Origin: Sorangium cellulosum | GTDB lineage: Bacteria > Myxococcota_A > Polyangia > Polyangiales > Polyangiaceae | Assembly (NCBI RefSeq): GCF_002950945.1 | Contig: NZ_CP012673.1 | Location: forward strand, 14,375,501 to 14,439,500 | Direction: 5' to 3' | Length of the DNA: 64,000 nt | Part shown: in pieces, positions 24,546 through 33,722 of the stretch | Layout of the letters: each line of letters opens with the position of its first letter | Numbering within the stretch: the stretch's first letter is position 1 | Position numbers and translations under genes: made by a program | The notes under the pieces: model-generated | Database searches by the model: none | Told to the model about the DNA's origin: nothing | The model's input: the letters and a program-made list of their open reading frames with translations, nothing else

Positions 24546-25760
24546 TCAGCGCGGCAAGGCGGTGGGCGGCGGCGCGGGCAGCTCGCGGGTGATCTCGCCC
24601 GCGTCGGGCCCGTCGGCCGGCGCGGGCGGCTCCGAGCCGGGCGTCGGGAGCGCCACGCCTTCCCAGGTCGCGTTCTTGTCGCGGCTCCCGTAGACGAACG
24701 GCGGCCGGGCCTCCAGCTCCCGCGCGATGCGGGCGAGCTCCTCGTCGAGGTAGCGCGGGTTCGCGAGCCGCTCGCGGATGCCGCTGTTCAGGTAGCCGCG
24801 GATGTCGGGGCTGTCCGGGTAGTACTTCGTGTAGACGTTGTACCGGAAGAGCGGCTTCAGCCGGTGCAGGTCCTTGGGCCCGGTCGGCAGCGGCAGGAGC
24901 TCGACGAAGCGCTTCCGCTTCGCGCGCTCTTCGAGCCGATCGAGGACGAGCTGCAGGCTGTTCTCGAGCAGGTGCGGCGCGCAGTGATCGGCGAAATCGT
25001 CGTAGAGCAGCCGCATGAGCGCCCTCGCCTCGTCGATGGGCAGCTGCGCCTGCCGCTCGCGGCCCATGCGCCGGACGAGGGCCATGAACGGCGCGGGCTG
25101 GTTGCCCGTCGCCGCGATCACCTCCGGATCGCGGAAGTCCGGCTGGCGGTAGGGGAAGTGGCGCGGGTTGATCGCGTCGAAGCCGCCGCGCCCGTAGAAC
25201 AGGAGGCGTTGCCACGACAGGCGCTCTTCCGGCGTGAAGTACTCCATCTCGGCCGTGAGATCGAGGTTCATCCCGAAGTACTTGCCCGGCGCCGCGGGCG
25301 CGGGGAGCGTGATCTTCCCCATCGCGTGCAGGTCGGCGAGGTACTGCATGGCGATCTCGACCGGCGCGATGCGCAGCCAGTACGACAGCACCGTCCCGCG
25401 CGCCTCGGGCATCATGAAGATGTGGGCGAGGTAGATGACGCAGAGATCCGGCGCGTACGACGGATTGACGAGCACGGTGCCGTCGCGGACGCCTCGCAGC
25501 CTCCCCTCCGCGTCCCGCGCCACGAGCAGGAAGTAGCGCATGTAGGTGCCCGACGGCTCGGGCGTGAACGGATCATCGCGGAGGAAGGCCTCGATCGCCT
25601 CCTTGCGCTCCATCTCGCCGTGCGGCCCGAAGCAATCCCACAGGATCTGATACGCCCCGTCGAAGTCCGGGTCGGAAGGGTCCTCGATGGACCAGATCTG
25701 GTACTTGCGCGTCTCGCGCTCGATCATCTCCACCACGTCCTGGTGGAACAGGTCCTTCAT
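24546..25760 (-). CDS. GNAT-like protein, paralogue of the 4615-5628 product
   Basis: Protein of 404 residues. It shares several blocks with the GNAT-like protein near 5 kb: CFGPHGEMERKEAIEAFL, LLVARDAEGRLRGVRDG, LFYGRGGFDAINP, YRQPDFRDP and MALVRRMG. The acetyl-CoA loop is degenerate here (MMPEARGTVLSYWL instead of LPEHRRSGLAALL), so it may bind a different acyl donor or have lost activity. It is divergent from an FAD oxidoreductase gene with 81 bases between the starts, mirroring the first copy, which sits next to a transaminase and aldehyde dehydrogenase. The ATG at 25760 was chosen because conservation begins there; upstream sequence is the oxidoreductase promoter region. Confidence 0.7.
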   Translation of the reverse strand: MKDLFHQDVVEMIERETRKYQIWSIEDPSDPDFDGAYQILWDCFGPHGEMERKEAIEAFLRDDPFTPEPSGTYMRYFLLVARDAEGRLRGVRDGTVLVNPSYAPDLCVIYLAHIFMMPEARGTVLSYWLRIAPVEIAMQYLADLHAMGKITLPAPAAPGKYFGMNLDLTAEMEYFTPEERLSWQRLLFYGRGGFDAINPRHFPYRQPDFRDPEVIAATGNQPAPFMALVRRMGRERQAQLPIDEARALMRLLYDDFADHCAPHLLENSLQLVLDRLEERAKRKRFVELLPLPTGPKDLHRLKPLFRYNVYTKYYPDSPDIRGYLNSGIRERLANPRYLDEELARIARELEARPPFVYGSRDKNATWEGVALPTPGSEPPAPADGPDAGEITRELPAPPPTALPR

Positions 25761-25841
25761 GCAGAGCCGGACGCGATTTTTCAAGGATGGCCCCAGGGGT
25801 CGAGGATGCCAGACGGCGCGTTCATCTGATAGGGATTCATC
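25761..25841. promoter_or_regulatory. Divergent promoter region between GNAT-like and FAD oxidoreductase genes
   Basis: This 81-base gap must hold both promoters. An AGGGA ribosome site stands about 8 bases before the GTG at 25842. I see no clear palindrome or sigma-70 hexamer pair. Confidence 0.45.
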
Positions 25842-27200
25842 GTGGCTCAAGCAGCGCTCGTCGGCACGTCCGCACCCTCGCAGATCGACGCCGCTCGCAC
25901 CGTGTGGAGCGCCGCGGGGCCGCCTTATGAGCCCGTCCCGCCGCTCCGCGGGGACGTCGTGGCCGACGTGGCGATCATCGGGGGTGGGTTCACCGGAGTC
26001 TCCACCGCATACCACCTGATCCGCCGGTTTCCGGGGCTCCGCGTCATGGTCCTCGAGGCGCGCCACCTCGCGAACGGCGCGAGCGGGCGCAACGGGGGAA
26101 TGATGCTGAACTGGATCAACGGCGTGAGTTACCGCGATCCGGAGCTCACGCGGCGCGTCTACGAGGCGACGCGCGACGGCATCGACGACATCGTCGCGTT
26201 GATCCAGGAGCACGGCCTCCCGGTGCGTCACCGGCGCGACGGCTGCATGGAGGTGCTCACCGACACGCGGCGGGCCGAGGCGGCGCACGCGCGGGTGGAG
26301 CAGCTCGCGACCTGGGGCATTTCGCTACAGTACCTGGACAGCGCGACGCTCGCGCGGCGGCTCGGTGTACGCGGGGCGGCGGGCGCCGTGCTGGACGCGA
26401 CCGAGGGGCAGCTCAACGGGGTCGATCTGCTGCGTGGCCTGCGCGCGGTGTTGCTCGCGCGGGGGGTGGTCGTGCACGAGGACACGCCGGTGCTCCGGGT
26501 CCGGGAGGGGCGCACGATCGAGCTGACGACGCCGGGCGGGGTGGTGCGGGCGGCGGCGATCGTGCTCGCCACGAACGGCTACACGCCGCGCCTCGGTTAT
26601 TTCAGGTCGGGCGTGTTCCCGCTGCACTCGCACGTGATCGCGACCGAGCCGCTCGACGCCGAGGCGCGCGCGGCGCTCGGCTGGGGGCAGGTCGCCGGCT
26701 TCAGCGACGACCAGGACCGCATCGCGTACGCCAGCATGACGCCGGCCGGCGAGCTGGTGTTCGGCGGGGGCAGCAACGCGGCGTACGCGTACCTCTACGG
26801 GGGCCGGACGTCCTACCCCGGCACGCCCGACTCGGCCGGTCCGGCGTTCGAGGCGATCCGGCGCCGGATGACCGGCTATTTCCCTGGGGCCGAGCGGCTG
26901 CGGCTCGCGCACCGCTGGACCGGCACGCTCGGCATCACGATGAGCCGGCTCTGCAGCATGGGCGTGCGGGGCGAGCACCGGAACGTGTACTACGCCCTCG
27001 GCTACAGCGGCCACGGCGTGACGCTCGCCAACCTCGCTGGCCGCGTGCTCTGCGACATCTACGCGGGCGACGACGCGCGGTGGCGGCAGCTGCCGTTCTA
27101 CATGTACCCGCTCGGGGGCATCCCGCCCGAGCCGTTCCGGTGGCTCGGCTATCACGTGTACACGAAGCTCACCGGCCGCTCGCCGCGCAAGGTGGCCTGA
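25842..27200 (+). CDS. FAD-dependent amine oxidoreductase (DAO/PuuB-like)
   Basis: Protein of 452 residues of the D-amino-acid-oxidase fold. The dinucleotide motif VAIIGGGFTGVSTAYHL is at about residues 42-60, followed by the acidic VMVLEA strand end, ASGRNGGMML, which is a hallmark of the PuuB/OrdL group, and a C-terminal ALGYSGHGVTLANLAGRV segment that closes the FAD site. The PuuB group oxidises gamma-glutamylputrescine; related members oxidise sarcosine-like and other secondary amines. The substrate here is inferred to be an amine. Translation starts at a GTG with an AGGGA ribosome site. It is divergent from a GNAT-like gene and is followed by a separate kinase gene after 78 bases. Confidence 0.85.
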   Translation: MAQAALVGTSAPSQIDAARTVWSAAGPPYEPVPPLRGDVVADVAIIGGGFTGVSTAYHLIRRFPGLRVMVLEARHLANGASGRNGGMMLNWINGVSYRDPELTRRVYEATRDGIDDIVALIQEHGLPVRHRRDGCMEVLTDTRRAEAAHARVEQLATWGISLQYLDSATLARRLGVRGAAGAVLDATEGQLNGVDLLRGLRAVLLARGVVVHEDTPVLRVREGRTIELTTPGGVVRAAAIVLATNGYTPRLGYFRSGVFPLHSHVIATEPLDAEARAALGWGQVAGFSDDQDRIAYASMTPAGELVFGGGSNAAYAYLYGGRTSYPGTPDSAGPAFEAIRRRMTGYFPGAERLRLAHRWTGTLGITMSRLCSMGVRGEHRNVYYALGYSGHGVTLANLAGRVLCDIYAGDDARWRQLPFYMYPLGGIPPEPFRWLGYHVYTKLTGRSPRKVA

Positions 27201-27278
27201 GCCGCCCGCCGCCGCTCGCCGCGGCCGGCAGGCCGGGCTTGCGTGGCCGGAGCGCGGGGCGCTATTCGATGCGAGGCC

Positions 27279-28364
27279 ATGTTCTGCGCGCGCTGCCACC
27301 GGGAGTACGACGCGGGCCATCGGTTCTGTCCCTACGACGGCGCGGAGCTCGCCGACGCGCGGCGCGTCGAGCTCTTCCGGTACAGGCCGACCCGGCTGCG
27401 CGGCACCGTGCTCGGCGGGCGCTACGAGGTGTGCGGCTACATCGGCAAGGGGGCGATGGCGCGCGTCTACCTCGCGGTCGAGCGCGAGACCCGGCAGCCC
27501 GTCGCGATCAAGGTGCTCGAGTCGTTCGCCGCCCGGGCGGAGCGCACCCGCGAGCGCTTCGTGCGCGAGGCCCGGAGCGCGGCCATGATCGGGCACCCGA
27601 ACATCGTCAAGGTGCTCGACGCCGGCACCCGCGACGACGGCGCGCCCTACCTCGTCATGGAGTACCTCTTCGGCGAGTCGCTCGGCGACTGGCTGCGGCG
27701 CGAGCGCTGCATGGACGTGGACATCGCCGTCCCGGTGCTCTGCCAGGCCGCGTCCGGGCTCGCCGCCGCGCACCGGGCCGGCATCATCCACCGCGACGTG
27801 AAGCCCGACAACCTCTTCCTCGTGGGCGCGCAGGGCGACCCGTACGCCGTCAAGGTGCTCGACTTCGGCCTCGCCAAGATCCAGGCGGCGGACCACATCA
27901 CCGCGACCGGCACCGCCGTCGGCACCCTCGAGTACATGGCCCCCGAGCAGGTCGTGAGCGACCGGCCCGACGCCCGCACCGACGTCTACGGCCTCGGCGT
28001 CGTCATGTTCCGCGCCTTCACCGGGGAGCTCCCGTTCCCGCGCTCGGATCAGTCCGAGCTGCTCGCGCGGCAGCTCGTCACCCAGCCCCCCCGCCCGTCG
28101 GAGCGGCGCCGGGGCATCGACCGGCTGATCGAGGCCGTCATCCTGAAGGCGATCCGCAAGCGCCCGGAGAACCGCTATCCCTCGATGGAGGCGCTGCTTC
28201 TGGACCTCGAGCGGCTGGCCGGCGAGCGGGACGGGCCGCTATCGGCCGAAGATCCGCTCCCGGAGCCGGACGACGTCTACGTTCCGCAGGGAACGTTTGC
28301 CAGGAACGCGGCGATCTACTTCTATAGGAAGCTCGGTATGGAGGCCCCACGCTTCGGCGATTGA
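27279..28364 (+). CDS. Zinc-ribbon Ser/Thr protein kinase
   Basis: Eukaryotic-like protein kinase of 361 residues. A short N-terminal zinc ribbon (CARCHREYDAGHRFCPYDG, four cysteines) precedes the kinase domain (about 50-320): GKGAMARVYLA glycine loop, VAIKVLE with the catalytic lysine, IIHRDVKPDN catalytic loop, DFGLAK metal site, GTLEYMAPEQ activation segment and DVYGLGVVMF. The protein ends with a short acidic tail and has no transmembrane helix or sensor domain, so it is cytoplasmic. The ATG at 27279 was chosen since the zinc ribbon starts right there. Such kinases are numerous in myxobacteria. Its partner is not evident; neighbours are metabolic genes. Confidence 0.93.
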   Translation: MFCARCHREYDAGHRFCPYDGAELADARRVELFRYRPTRLRGTVLGGRYEVCGYIGKGAMARVYLAVERETRQPVAIKVLESFAARAERTRERFVREARSAAMIGHPNIVKVLDAGTRDDGAPYLVMEYLFGESLGDWLRRERCMDVDIAVPVLCQAASGLAAAHRAGIIHRDVKPDNLFLVGAQGDPYAVKVLDFGLAKIQAADHITATGTAVGTLEYMAPEQVVSDRPDARTDVYGLGVVMFRAFTGELPFPRSDQSELLARQLVTQPPRPSERRRGIDRLIEAVILKAIRKRPENRYPSMEALLLDLERLAGERDGPLSAEDPLPEPDDVYVPQGTFARNAAIYFYRKLGMEAPRFGD

Positions 28365-28416
28365 GCGACACCACCTCCCGCGGGCGCCTCCCGCCACCCA
28401 GGAGATCCGTATTGCC

Positions 28417-29787
28417 ATGGCCTACTCTGCTGCTTTCCGCTGTCTGACCGGCTGCCCGGGGCGCTACCCGCTGACGAAGCCGCTCTACCGTTGCCCCACG
28501 TGCGGCGGGCTGCTCGACGTCGCCCACGACGTCGACGCGCTCCGCGATCGGAGCGCCGCCTCGTGGATGAAGCTGTTCGACGATCGCTACAAGCGCACGG
28601 TCTGGCCCTACGGCTCAGGGGTCTGGGGCAAGCGGGAGTGGGTCGCGCCCGAGGTCCCGGACGAGGCGATCGTCTCGATGGACGAGGGCGGCACGAACCT
28701 CTTCTGGGCCGACCGCTACGGCCGCTCGCTCGGGCTCGACGAGGTCTGGGTGAAGCTCTGCGGCAACAGCCACACGGGGTCGTTCAAGGACCTCGGGATG
28801 ACGGTGCTCGTCTCCGTCGTGAACAAGGCGATCCGCGAGGGCCTCGAGGTGCGCGCGATCGCGTGCGCGTCCACCGGCGACACCTCGGCCTCGCTCGCGG
28901 CCTACGGCGCGGCGGCCGGCCTGCCCGTGATCGTGCTCCTGCCGCAGGGCAAGGTGTCGACCGCGCAGCTCGTGCAGCCGATCGCGTCGGGCGCGCTGGT
29001 GCTCTCGCTCGACACCGACTTCGACGGCTGCATGGCCATCGTCCAGCGCCTGTCGGCCGACGGCGTGGTCTACCTGGCGAACTCGATGAACGCCCTGCGC
29101 CTCGAGGGCCAGAAGACGGTGGCCATCGAGATCGTACAGCAGTTCGACTGGACCTTGCCCGACTGGGTCATCCTGCCGAGCGGCAACCTCGGCAACGCCT
29201 ATGCCCTCTACGCCGGCTTCAAGATGCTGAAGGACCTCGGCGTGACCACGCGCTTCCCCCGCCTCTGCGTGGCGCAGGCGGCGCAGGCGAACCCGCTCTA
29301 CCGCGCGTGGTCGGAGGGGCGGCGCGAGGTCGTGCCGATGAAGGCGGGCGAGACGCTGGCGAGCGCGATCCAGATCGGCAACCCGGTGAGCGCGCCCCGG
29401 GCCATGCTGGCGCTCGAGGCGATGAACGGCGTCGCGGAGCAAGTGACCGAGGACGAGCTCTGCGACGCGGCCGCCCGCGCCGATCGCACCGGGATGTACA
29501 CCTGCCCGCACACGGCGGTCGCCCTCGCCGCGCTGGAGAAGCTCGTGAAGAAGGGGCTCGTCGAGAAGCGCCAGCGGGTCGTCGTGGTCTCGACCGCGAA
29601 CGGCCTCAAGTTCACGGAGTTCAAGGTGAAGTACCACGAGCGCGCGCTCGCCGACGTGACGAGCCGCGCCGCCAACCCGCCGCTCGAGCTGCCGGCGGAC
29701 TACGACCGCGTGCTCGCCGCCCTCGACAAACACGCCGCGCTCACGGCGCGCGACGCGCAGGTCGTGCACGCGGCCGACGCGGTCTGA
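28417..29787 (+). CDS. thrC: Threonine synthase
   Basis: PLP enzyme of 456 residues that converts O-phosphohomoserine to threonine. It has the N-terminal CLTGCPGRYPL...YRCPTCGGLL zinc-finger-like lead common in longer threonine synthases, DEGGTNLFWADR, the PLP lysine in HTGSFKDLGM, CASTGDTSASLAAYGAAAG and LPSGNLGNAYALYAGFK. An AGGAGAT ribosome site stands about ten bases before the ATG. Downstream the C-terminal part CPHTAVALAAL is intact. It stands as a single gene between the kinase and a histidine kinase, all in the same direction; the other threonine pathway genes are not in the window. Confidence 0.93.
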   Translation: MAYSAAFRCLTGCPGRYPLTKPLYRCPTCGGLLDVAHDVDALRDRSAASWMKLFDDRYKRTVWPYGSGVWGKREWVAPEVPDEAIVSMDEGGTNLFWADRYGRSLGLDEVWVKLCGNSHTGSFKDLGMTVLVSVVNKAIREGLEVRAIACASTGDTSASLAAYGAAAGLPVIVLLPQGKVSTAQLVQPIASGALVLSLDTDFDGCMAIVQRLSADGVVYLANSMNALRLEGQKTVAIEIVQQFDWTLPDWVILPSGNLGNAYALYAGFKMLKDLGVTTRFPRLCVAQAAQANPLYRAWSEGRREVVPMKAGETLASAIQIGNPVSAPRAMLALEAMNGVAEQVTEDELCDAAARADRTGMYTCPHTAVALAALEKLVKKGLVEKRQRVVVVSTANGLKFTEFKVKYHERALADVTSRAANPPLELPADYDRVLAALDKHAALTARDAQVVHAADAV

Positions 29788-29865
29788 CCGGAGCGGGCCT
29801 GCGCGCGCGGGCCCGCCTTGACGCGCGAGGTCGCCCCGCCATCCTCGTGGGGCAGGGGGGCACCC

Positions 29866-31770
29866 GTGGACATCCGCCACCGCACGCTGCTCTCGTTCAT
29901 CCCGCTCCTGACCGTGGCGGTCGCGCTGGCCGTCTTCATCCCCCTCGTCAACGGCAGGCTCTCCCGGATCTCGGCGCAGCAGCTCGACGTGCTGAGCGAT
30001 CTGGTCGACATGCAGGACATGGAGCTCGGGGTGCTCAACCAGCGCGAGACCCTCGGGCAGGCGCTCCGCGGGTTCAACGCCTCCCTCTACGCGATCAACT
30101 ACGCCGGCCTGCGAGACCAGACGCTCGCCCACCTGAAGCGGCCGGATCGCGGCGAGGGCCTCCAGGACGAGCTCTGGGAGCAGCTCGCCGCGGTGTACGC
30201 CGACCTCGACGTGCAGCACGAGGCGATCCTGGGCGCCCTGCAGGAGGGCGACGCGGCGCGCGCGACGGCGGTGTTCTACGGCAGGGCGCAGCAGCTCACC
30301 TACGTGCTCCTGTCGACCGCGCGGATCGGCCAGTCGAACGACAGGGAGACGCTGAACGAGCTCGAGGCGAGGAGCCGCGCGCTCAAGCAGCGCGCGCTGT
30401 TCGGCCTCGCCGTGGGGGTGAGCGGGAGCATCCTCCTCGCGCTCGCGTTCGCGTGGCTCCTGGTCGCCGACATCGTGCGCCCGATCGAGCGGCTCGCCGC
30501 GGACGCCGCGCGGTACGCGTCGGGCGACGTGTCGGGGGAGCTCAGCCCGGCCGGGAGGATCAAGCAGCTGAAGCACCTCCGCGACGCGTTCCAGCACCTG
30601 CTCGGCGTGACCCTGGCGCGGCAGGACCGCCTCCAGCGCGCCACCGCGGACCTCGGGGACCAGGTCGCCCGCGAGCAGCAGCTCCGGGCGACGGTGCAGG
30701 CCCTCAACGAGGACCTCGGCCGGGCCAAGGACGAGCTGGAGCGGCGCGTGGAGGAGCGGACCGAGGAGCTCATCATCGCGAACGAGCGGCTCCAGATCGA
30801 GCTCGTCGAGCGCGGCCGCGCCGAGGCGGCGCTGAAGACGAGCGAGGAGAAGCTCCGGCAGCTCAACGAGGCCCTGGAGCAGCGGGTGATCGAGCGGACC
30901 GACGAGCTCGCGGCGGCCCAGCGCCAGCTCGTCGACACGGCGCGGCGCGCGGGCATGGCCGAGATCGCCACCAACGTGGTGCACAACATCGGCAATGTCC
31001 TCAACAGCGTCAATGTCTCCGCCAAGCTCATCGCGGAGGAGGTGGGCAGCGCCAAGCTCATGAACCTGGAGCGGGCGACGCGGCTCCTCTCGGCCCACAG
31101 GGGCGATCCGGGGAGGTTCCTCACCGAGGACGAGCAGGGCCGACACCTCATCTCCTACCTGGAGGCGCTCGCGGCCGCGCTGCAGGCCGATCGCCGGCGC
31201 GTCATGGGCTACGTGGATCAGCTCATCAAGAGCGTCGACCACATCAAGGACATCGTCCGGACGCAGCAGACGTATGCCGGCGCCACCAGCGTCGTCGAGC
31301 CCGTGCAGCTCTCGGACATGGTGGAGGACGCCCTCCGGATGAACGACGTGACCCACACGCGTCCTCACGTGAAAATCATGAAGAGTTTCAATGTGTCAGG
31401 CGCTGTCTACGTGGACAAACACAAGCTCCTGCAGATCCTGATGAACCTCATCAGCAACGCGAAGTACGCGATGGACGATCTGCCCGGCAAGGATCACGAG
31501 CTCACGTTGACGATCGAGGAGGGCGAGGGGAGCGGAGGGCGCGCCGTGTGGATCAGCGTGCGCGACACCGGGGTCGGCATCGCGGCAGAGCACCTGACGC
31601 GGATCTTCTCTCATGGGTTCACGACGCGCAGGGGCGGTCACGGCTTCGGGCTGCACAGCTCTGCGCTGGCCGCCCAGGAGATGAGCGGCGTGCTCTCGGT
31701 GAAGAGCGACGGGGCGGGCCAGGGGGCCACCTTCACGCTCGAGCTCCCGCGGCGGCTCGCGGCGCGTTAG
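29866..31770 (+). CDS. Membrane sensor histidine kinase
   Basis: Protein of 634 residues from a GTG at 29866 (a GGGGCAGGGGGG stretch upstream). A first membrane helix (about 8-28) and a second (about 185-205) bracket a periplasmic four-helix sensor region; a HAMP domain (IVRPIERLAADAARYASGD) and a long coiled coil (about 260-365) follow. The phosphoacceptor is in GMAEIATNVVHNIGNVLNSVN, the variant seen in many delta-proteobacterial kinases. The ATPase domain shows LMNLISNAKYAMDD (N box), VRDTGVGI (G1), FSHGFTTRRGGHGFGLH (F and G2 boxes). It converges on the REC-GAF-PAS-STAS gene, which may be its partner. Confidence 0.92.
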   Translation: MDIRHRTLLSFIPLLTVAVALAVFIPLVNGRLSRISAQQLDVLSDLVDMQDMELGVLNQRETLGQALRGFNASLYAINYAGLRDQTLAHLKRPDRGEGLQDELWEQLAAVYADLDVQHEAILGALQEGDAARATAVFYGRAQQLTYVLLSTARIGQSNDRETLNELEARSRALKQRALFGLAVGVSGSILLALAFAWLLVADIVRPIERLAADAARYASGDVSGELSPAGRIKQLKHLRDAFQHLLGVTLARQDRLQRATADLGDQVAREQQLRATVQALNEDLGRAKDELERRVEERTEELIIANERLQIELVERGRAEAALKTSEEKLRQLNEALEQRVIERTDELAAAQRQLVDTARRAGMAEIATNVVHNIGNVLNSVNVSAKLIAEEVGSAKLMNLERATRLLSAHRGDPGRFLTEDEQGRHLISYLEALAAALQADRRRVMGYVDQLIKSVDHIKDIVRTQQTYAGATSVVEPVQLSDMVEDALRMNDVTHTRPHVKIMKSFNVSGAVYVDKHKLLQILMNLISNAKYAMDDLPGKDHELTLTIEEGEGSGGRAVWISVRDTGVGIAAEHLTRIFSHGFTTRRGGHGFGLHSSALAAQEMSGVLSVKSDGAGQGATFTLELPRRLAAR

Positions 31771-31811
31771 GTACCAGCTCGCCCCGTGCCCGCGGAGGCC
31801 CCGGGGAGGTC

Positions 31812-31832
31812 GCTCGCGGCGAGCCCGCGAGC
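31812..31832. terminator. 8-bp perfect hairpin between convergent genes
   Basis: GCTCGCGG (31812-31819) pairs exactly with CCGCGAGC (31825-31832) around a 5-base loop, in the 61-base gap between the histidine kinase and the convergent gene. It touches the stop codon of the latter. No T-run follows, so it would be a weak or factor-dependent bidirectional terminator. Confidence 0.45.
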
Positions 31833-33676
31833 TACCTGCGCCGCCGCGCGCGCCGCCGCCCGCCGCTGCCGCGCGCGCGCGAGGAGGCCATCGCGGAGGC
31901 GATGCCGTTCTGCAGCGTGCTCTGCGTGACGATCCCGCTCATGTCGACGCCGAGCTCGACGAGCGTCCTGGCGACGTCGGGCCGCAGGCCCGTGATGATC
32001 ACCTCCGAGCCGAGCAGCCGCACGGCGATCGCCGCGCGCAGGAGCTCGTCGGCGCACTGGCCGTCGATCTGCGGCACCCCGGTGATGTCGAGGATCGCGA
32101 CGTGCGCGCGGCGGGCCGCGACGCCGCGGACCAGCGTCTCCTGCACCCGGCGCACGCGCTGCGCGTCGAGGGCGCCGACGAGCGGCATCACCACGATGTC
32201 GTCGCGGATCGGGATGAGCGGGGTCGACAGCGCCGCGAGGATCTCGTTCTGCGCGCGCAGCGCCTCCTCCCGGGCGCGCCGCGCCTCGGTCTCGGCCTCG
32301 GCGCGCTTGCGCTCGGTGATGTCCCGCACGATCACGACGGCCTCGGCCCGGTCGCTGCCGGCGATCCGGACCTCGTAGTCGTGCCGGCCGTCCCGCAGCT
32401 GCTCCTGGTACTCGAAGATCTGCGTCGCCTCGTCGGCGAGCGCCCGGGCCACGAGATCGGTGATCTGCTCGGCCACGCGGGCGGGGAACACGTCGGCGAT
32501 GTGCCGCTCCAGGAAATCCTCGGCGCGGAGCGAGAGCCGCGACTCCCGCGACGCCTTGAAGTCGAGGCAGATGCCCTCGGCGTTGATCCGGAGGATGGTG
32601 TCGGGGATGGCGTAGAGGAGCGCGCGGTTGTTCGCCTCGCTCCGCCGCAGGGCGGCCTCCACGCGCTTGCTGCCGATGAAGTGGCCGGCCTTCGCGGCGA
32701 CCGCGAGCAGCACGTCGAGCAGCCCCGGGTCCGGCGCGCGCGGGGCGTCGTCGAGGAGCTCCAGCACGGCGGCGACCTGCGCGTCGGCGCGGACCGCGAT
32801 GGGGAGCTCGCTCGCGAAGCGGAGGCCGGCCCGCTGCGCCGCCTCGGCGCGGTCGTCGCCGTCGACGGCGCCGAGGTCGACGAACCAGCTCGGCTCACCC
32901 TGGGCGAGCGCGCAGCCGGGCAGCCCCGCGTCGCGGGCGTACCGGGCCCCCCGGGTCGCTGCCTCGAGCTCCGCCGTGTCGTCGGGCGCGGCGCTCCAGG
33001 TGTGCTCGCAGCGCAGCGCGCCGCTCTCCTCGTCCCCGAGCCACAGGGCCGCGAACCGGAAGCCGAGCGTCTCACCGAGCGCGCCGAGGAGCGCCAGGAT
33101 GCCCTCCGGCAGCGTCGTCGACTCGACCAGGATCTTGGTCACCGTGTACTGCGCCGACAGCTTGTAGTTGGCCTCGGAGAGGGCGCGGCGCTGGTTCCAC
33201 TTCTCGGTGAGCGCAAACGCCATCTGACGCACCTCGTTGGGGTCGAACGGCTTTGCGAGGATGAGGAGGTTGTCGGTGTGCCCGAATCGACTGGAGATCT
33301 CCTCCCAGGAATAATCCGAGTACGCCGAGCAGATGACCGCCTGGATGGCGGCGTCTTCCTTCCAGATGCGGGAGAGCGTCTCGATACCGTCCCACCCCGG
33401 CGGCATGCGCATGTCCACGAACACGAGGGCATACGGCGCCCCCTCGTCCAGCGCCTCCTTGACCTTCTCCAGCCCCTCGGCGCCCTGGGTCGCGCACGTG
33501 AGCTCGAACCTCACGTCCCTGCGGCCGGCCGGCTCGCGGAACAGCGCCGACTCGAGGGTGAGGAGCGCCGAAGTCTCCGCGCCCCTGCTCAGGATCCTGC
33601 GGAAATCCTCGTGGATGGCCTCGTTGTCGTCGATCAGCAGGATGCGCCTGTTCTGCCGCCAGCTGGGGTCCCGCAT
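31832..33676 (-). CDS. REC-GAF-PAS-STAS signalling protein
   Basis: Protein of 614 residues. A receiver domain (about 10-150) opens with RILLIDDNEAIHEDF and has its phosphoacceptor Asp in VFVDMRMPPGWDG and KPFDPNEV near its end. A GAF-like domain (about 170-330) and a PAS domain (about 345-465, ending VVIVRDITERKRAEAE) follow. After a short coiled coil comes a STAS domain of the RsbR type (about 490-595: TPLIPIRDDIVVMPLVGALDAQRVRRVQETLV, AILDITGVPQIDGQCADEL). RsbR-type STAS proteins build stressosome-like complexes. The C-terminus is a basic Arg-rich tail. It may link a phosphorelay, perhaps from the convergent kinase, to a stressosome-like switch. Confidence 0.88.
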   Translation of the reverse strand: MRDPSWRQNRRILLIDDNEAIHEDFRRILSRGAETSALLTLESALFREPAGRRDVRFELTCATQGAEGLEKVKEALDEGAPYALVFVDMRMPPGWDGIETLSRIWKEDAAIQAVICSAYSDYSWEEISSRFGHTDNLLILAKPFDPNEVRQMAFALTEKWNQRRALSEANYKLSAQYTVTKILVESTTLPEGILALLGALGETLGFRFAALWLGDEESGALRCEHTWSAAPDDTAELEAATRGARYARDAGLPGCALAQGEPSWFVDLGAVDGDDRAEAAQRAGLRFASELPIAVRADAQVAAVLELLDDAPRAPDPGLLDVLLAVAAKAGHFIGSKRVEAALRRSEANNRALLYAIPDTILRINAEGICLDFKASRESRLSLRAEDFLERHIADVFPARVAEQITDLVARALADEATQIFEYQEQLRDGRHDYEVRIAGSDRAEAVVIVRDITERKRAEAETEARRAREEALRAQNEILAALSTPLIPIRDDIVVMPLVGALDAQRVRRVQETLVRGVAARRAHVAILDITGVPQIDGQCADELLRAAIAVRLLGSEVIITGLRPDVARTLVELGVDMSGIVTQSTLQNGIASAMASSRARGSGGRRRARRRR

Positions 33677-33722
33677 GACCGAGTCCTCCGATCCTCGGCC
33701 ATGTCGCGCGTCAGGTCCAGGC

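Noticed and set aside
22341..25829. Long plus-strand frame of more than 1,100 codons
   Set aside because: Antisense to the DUF2169 and GNAT-like genes and made of low-complexity Arg/Ala stretches.
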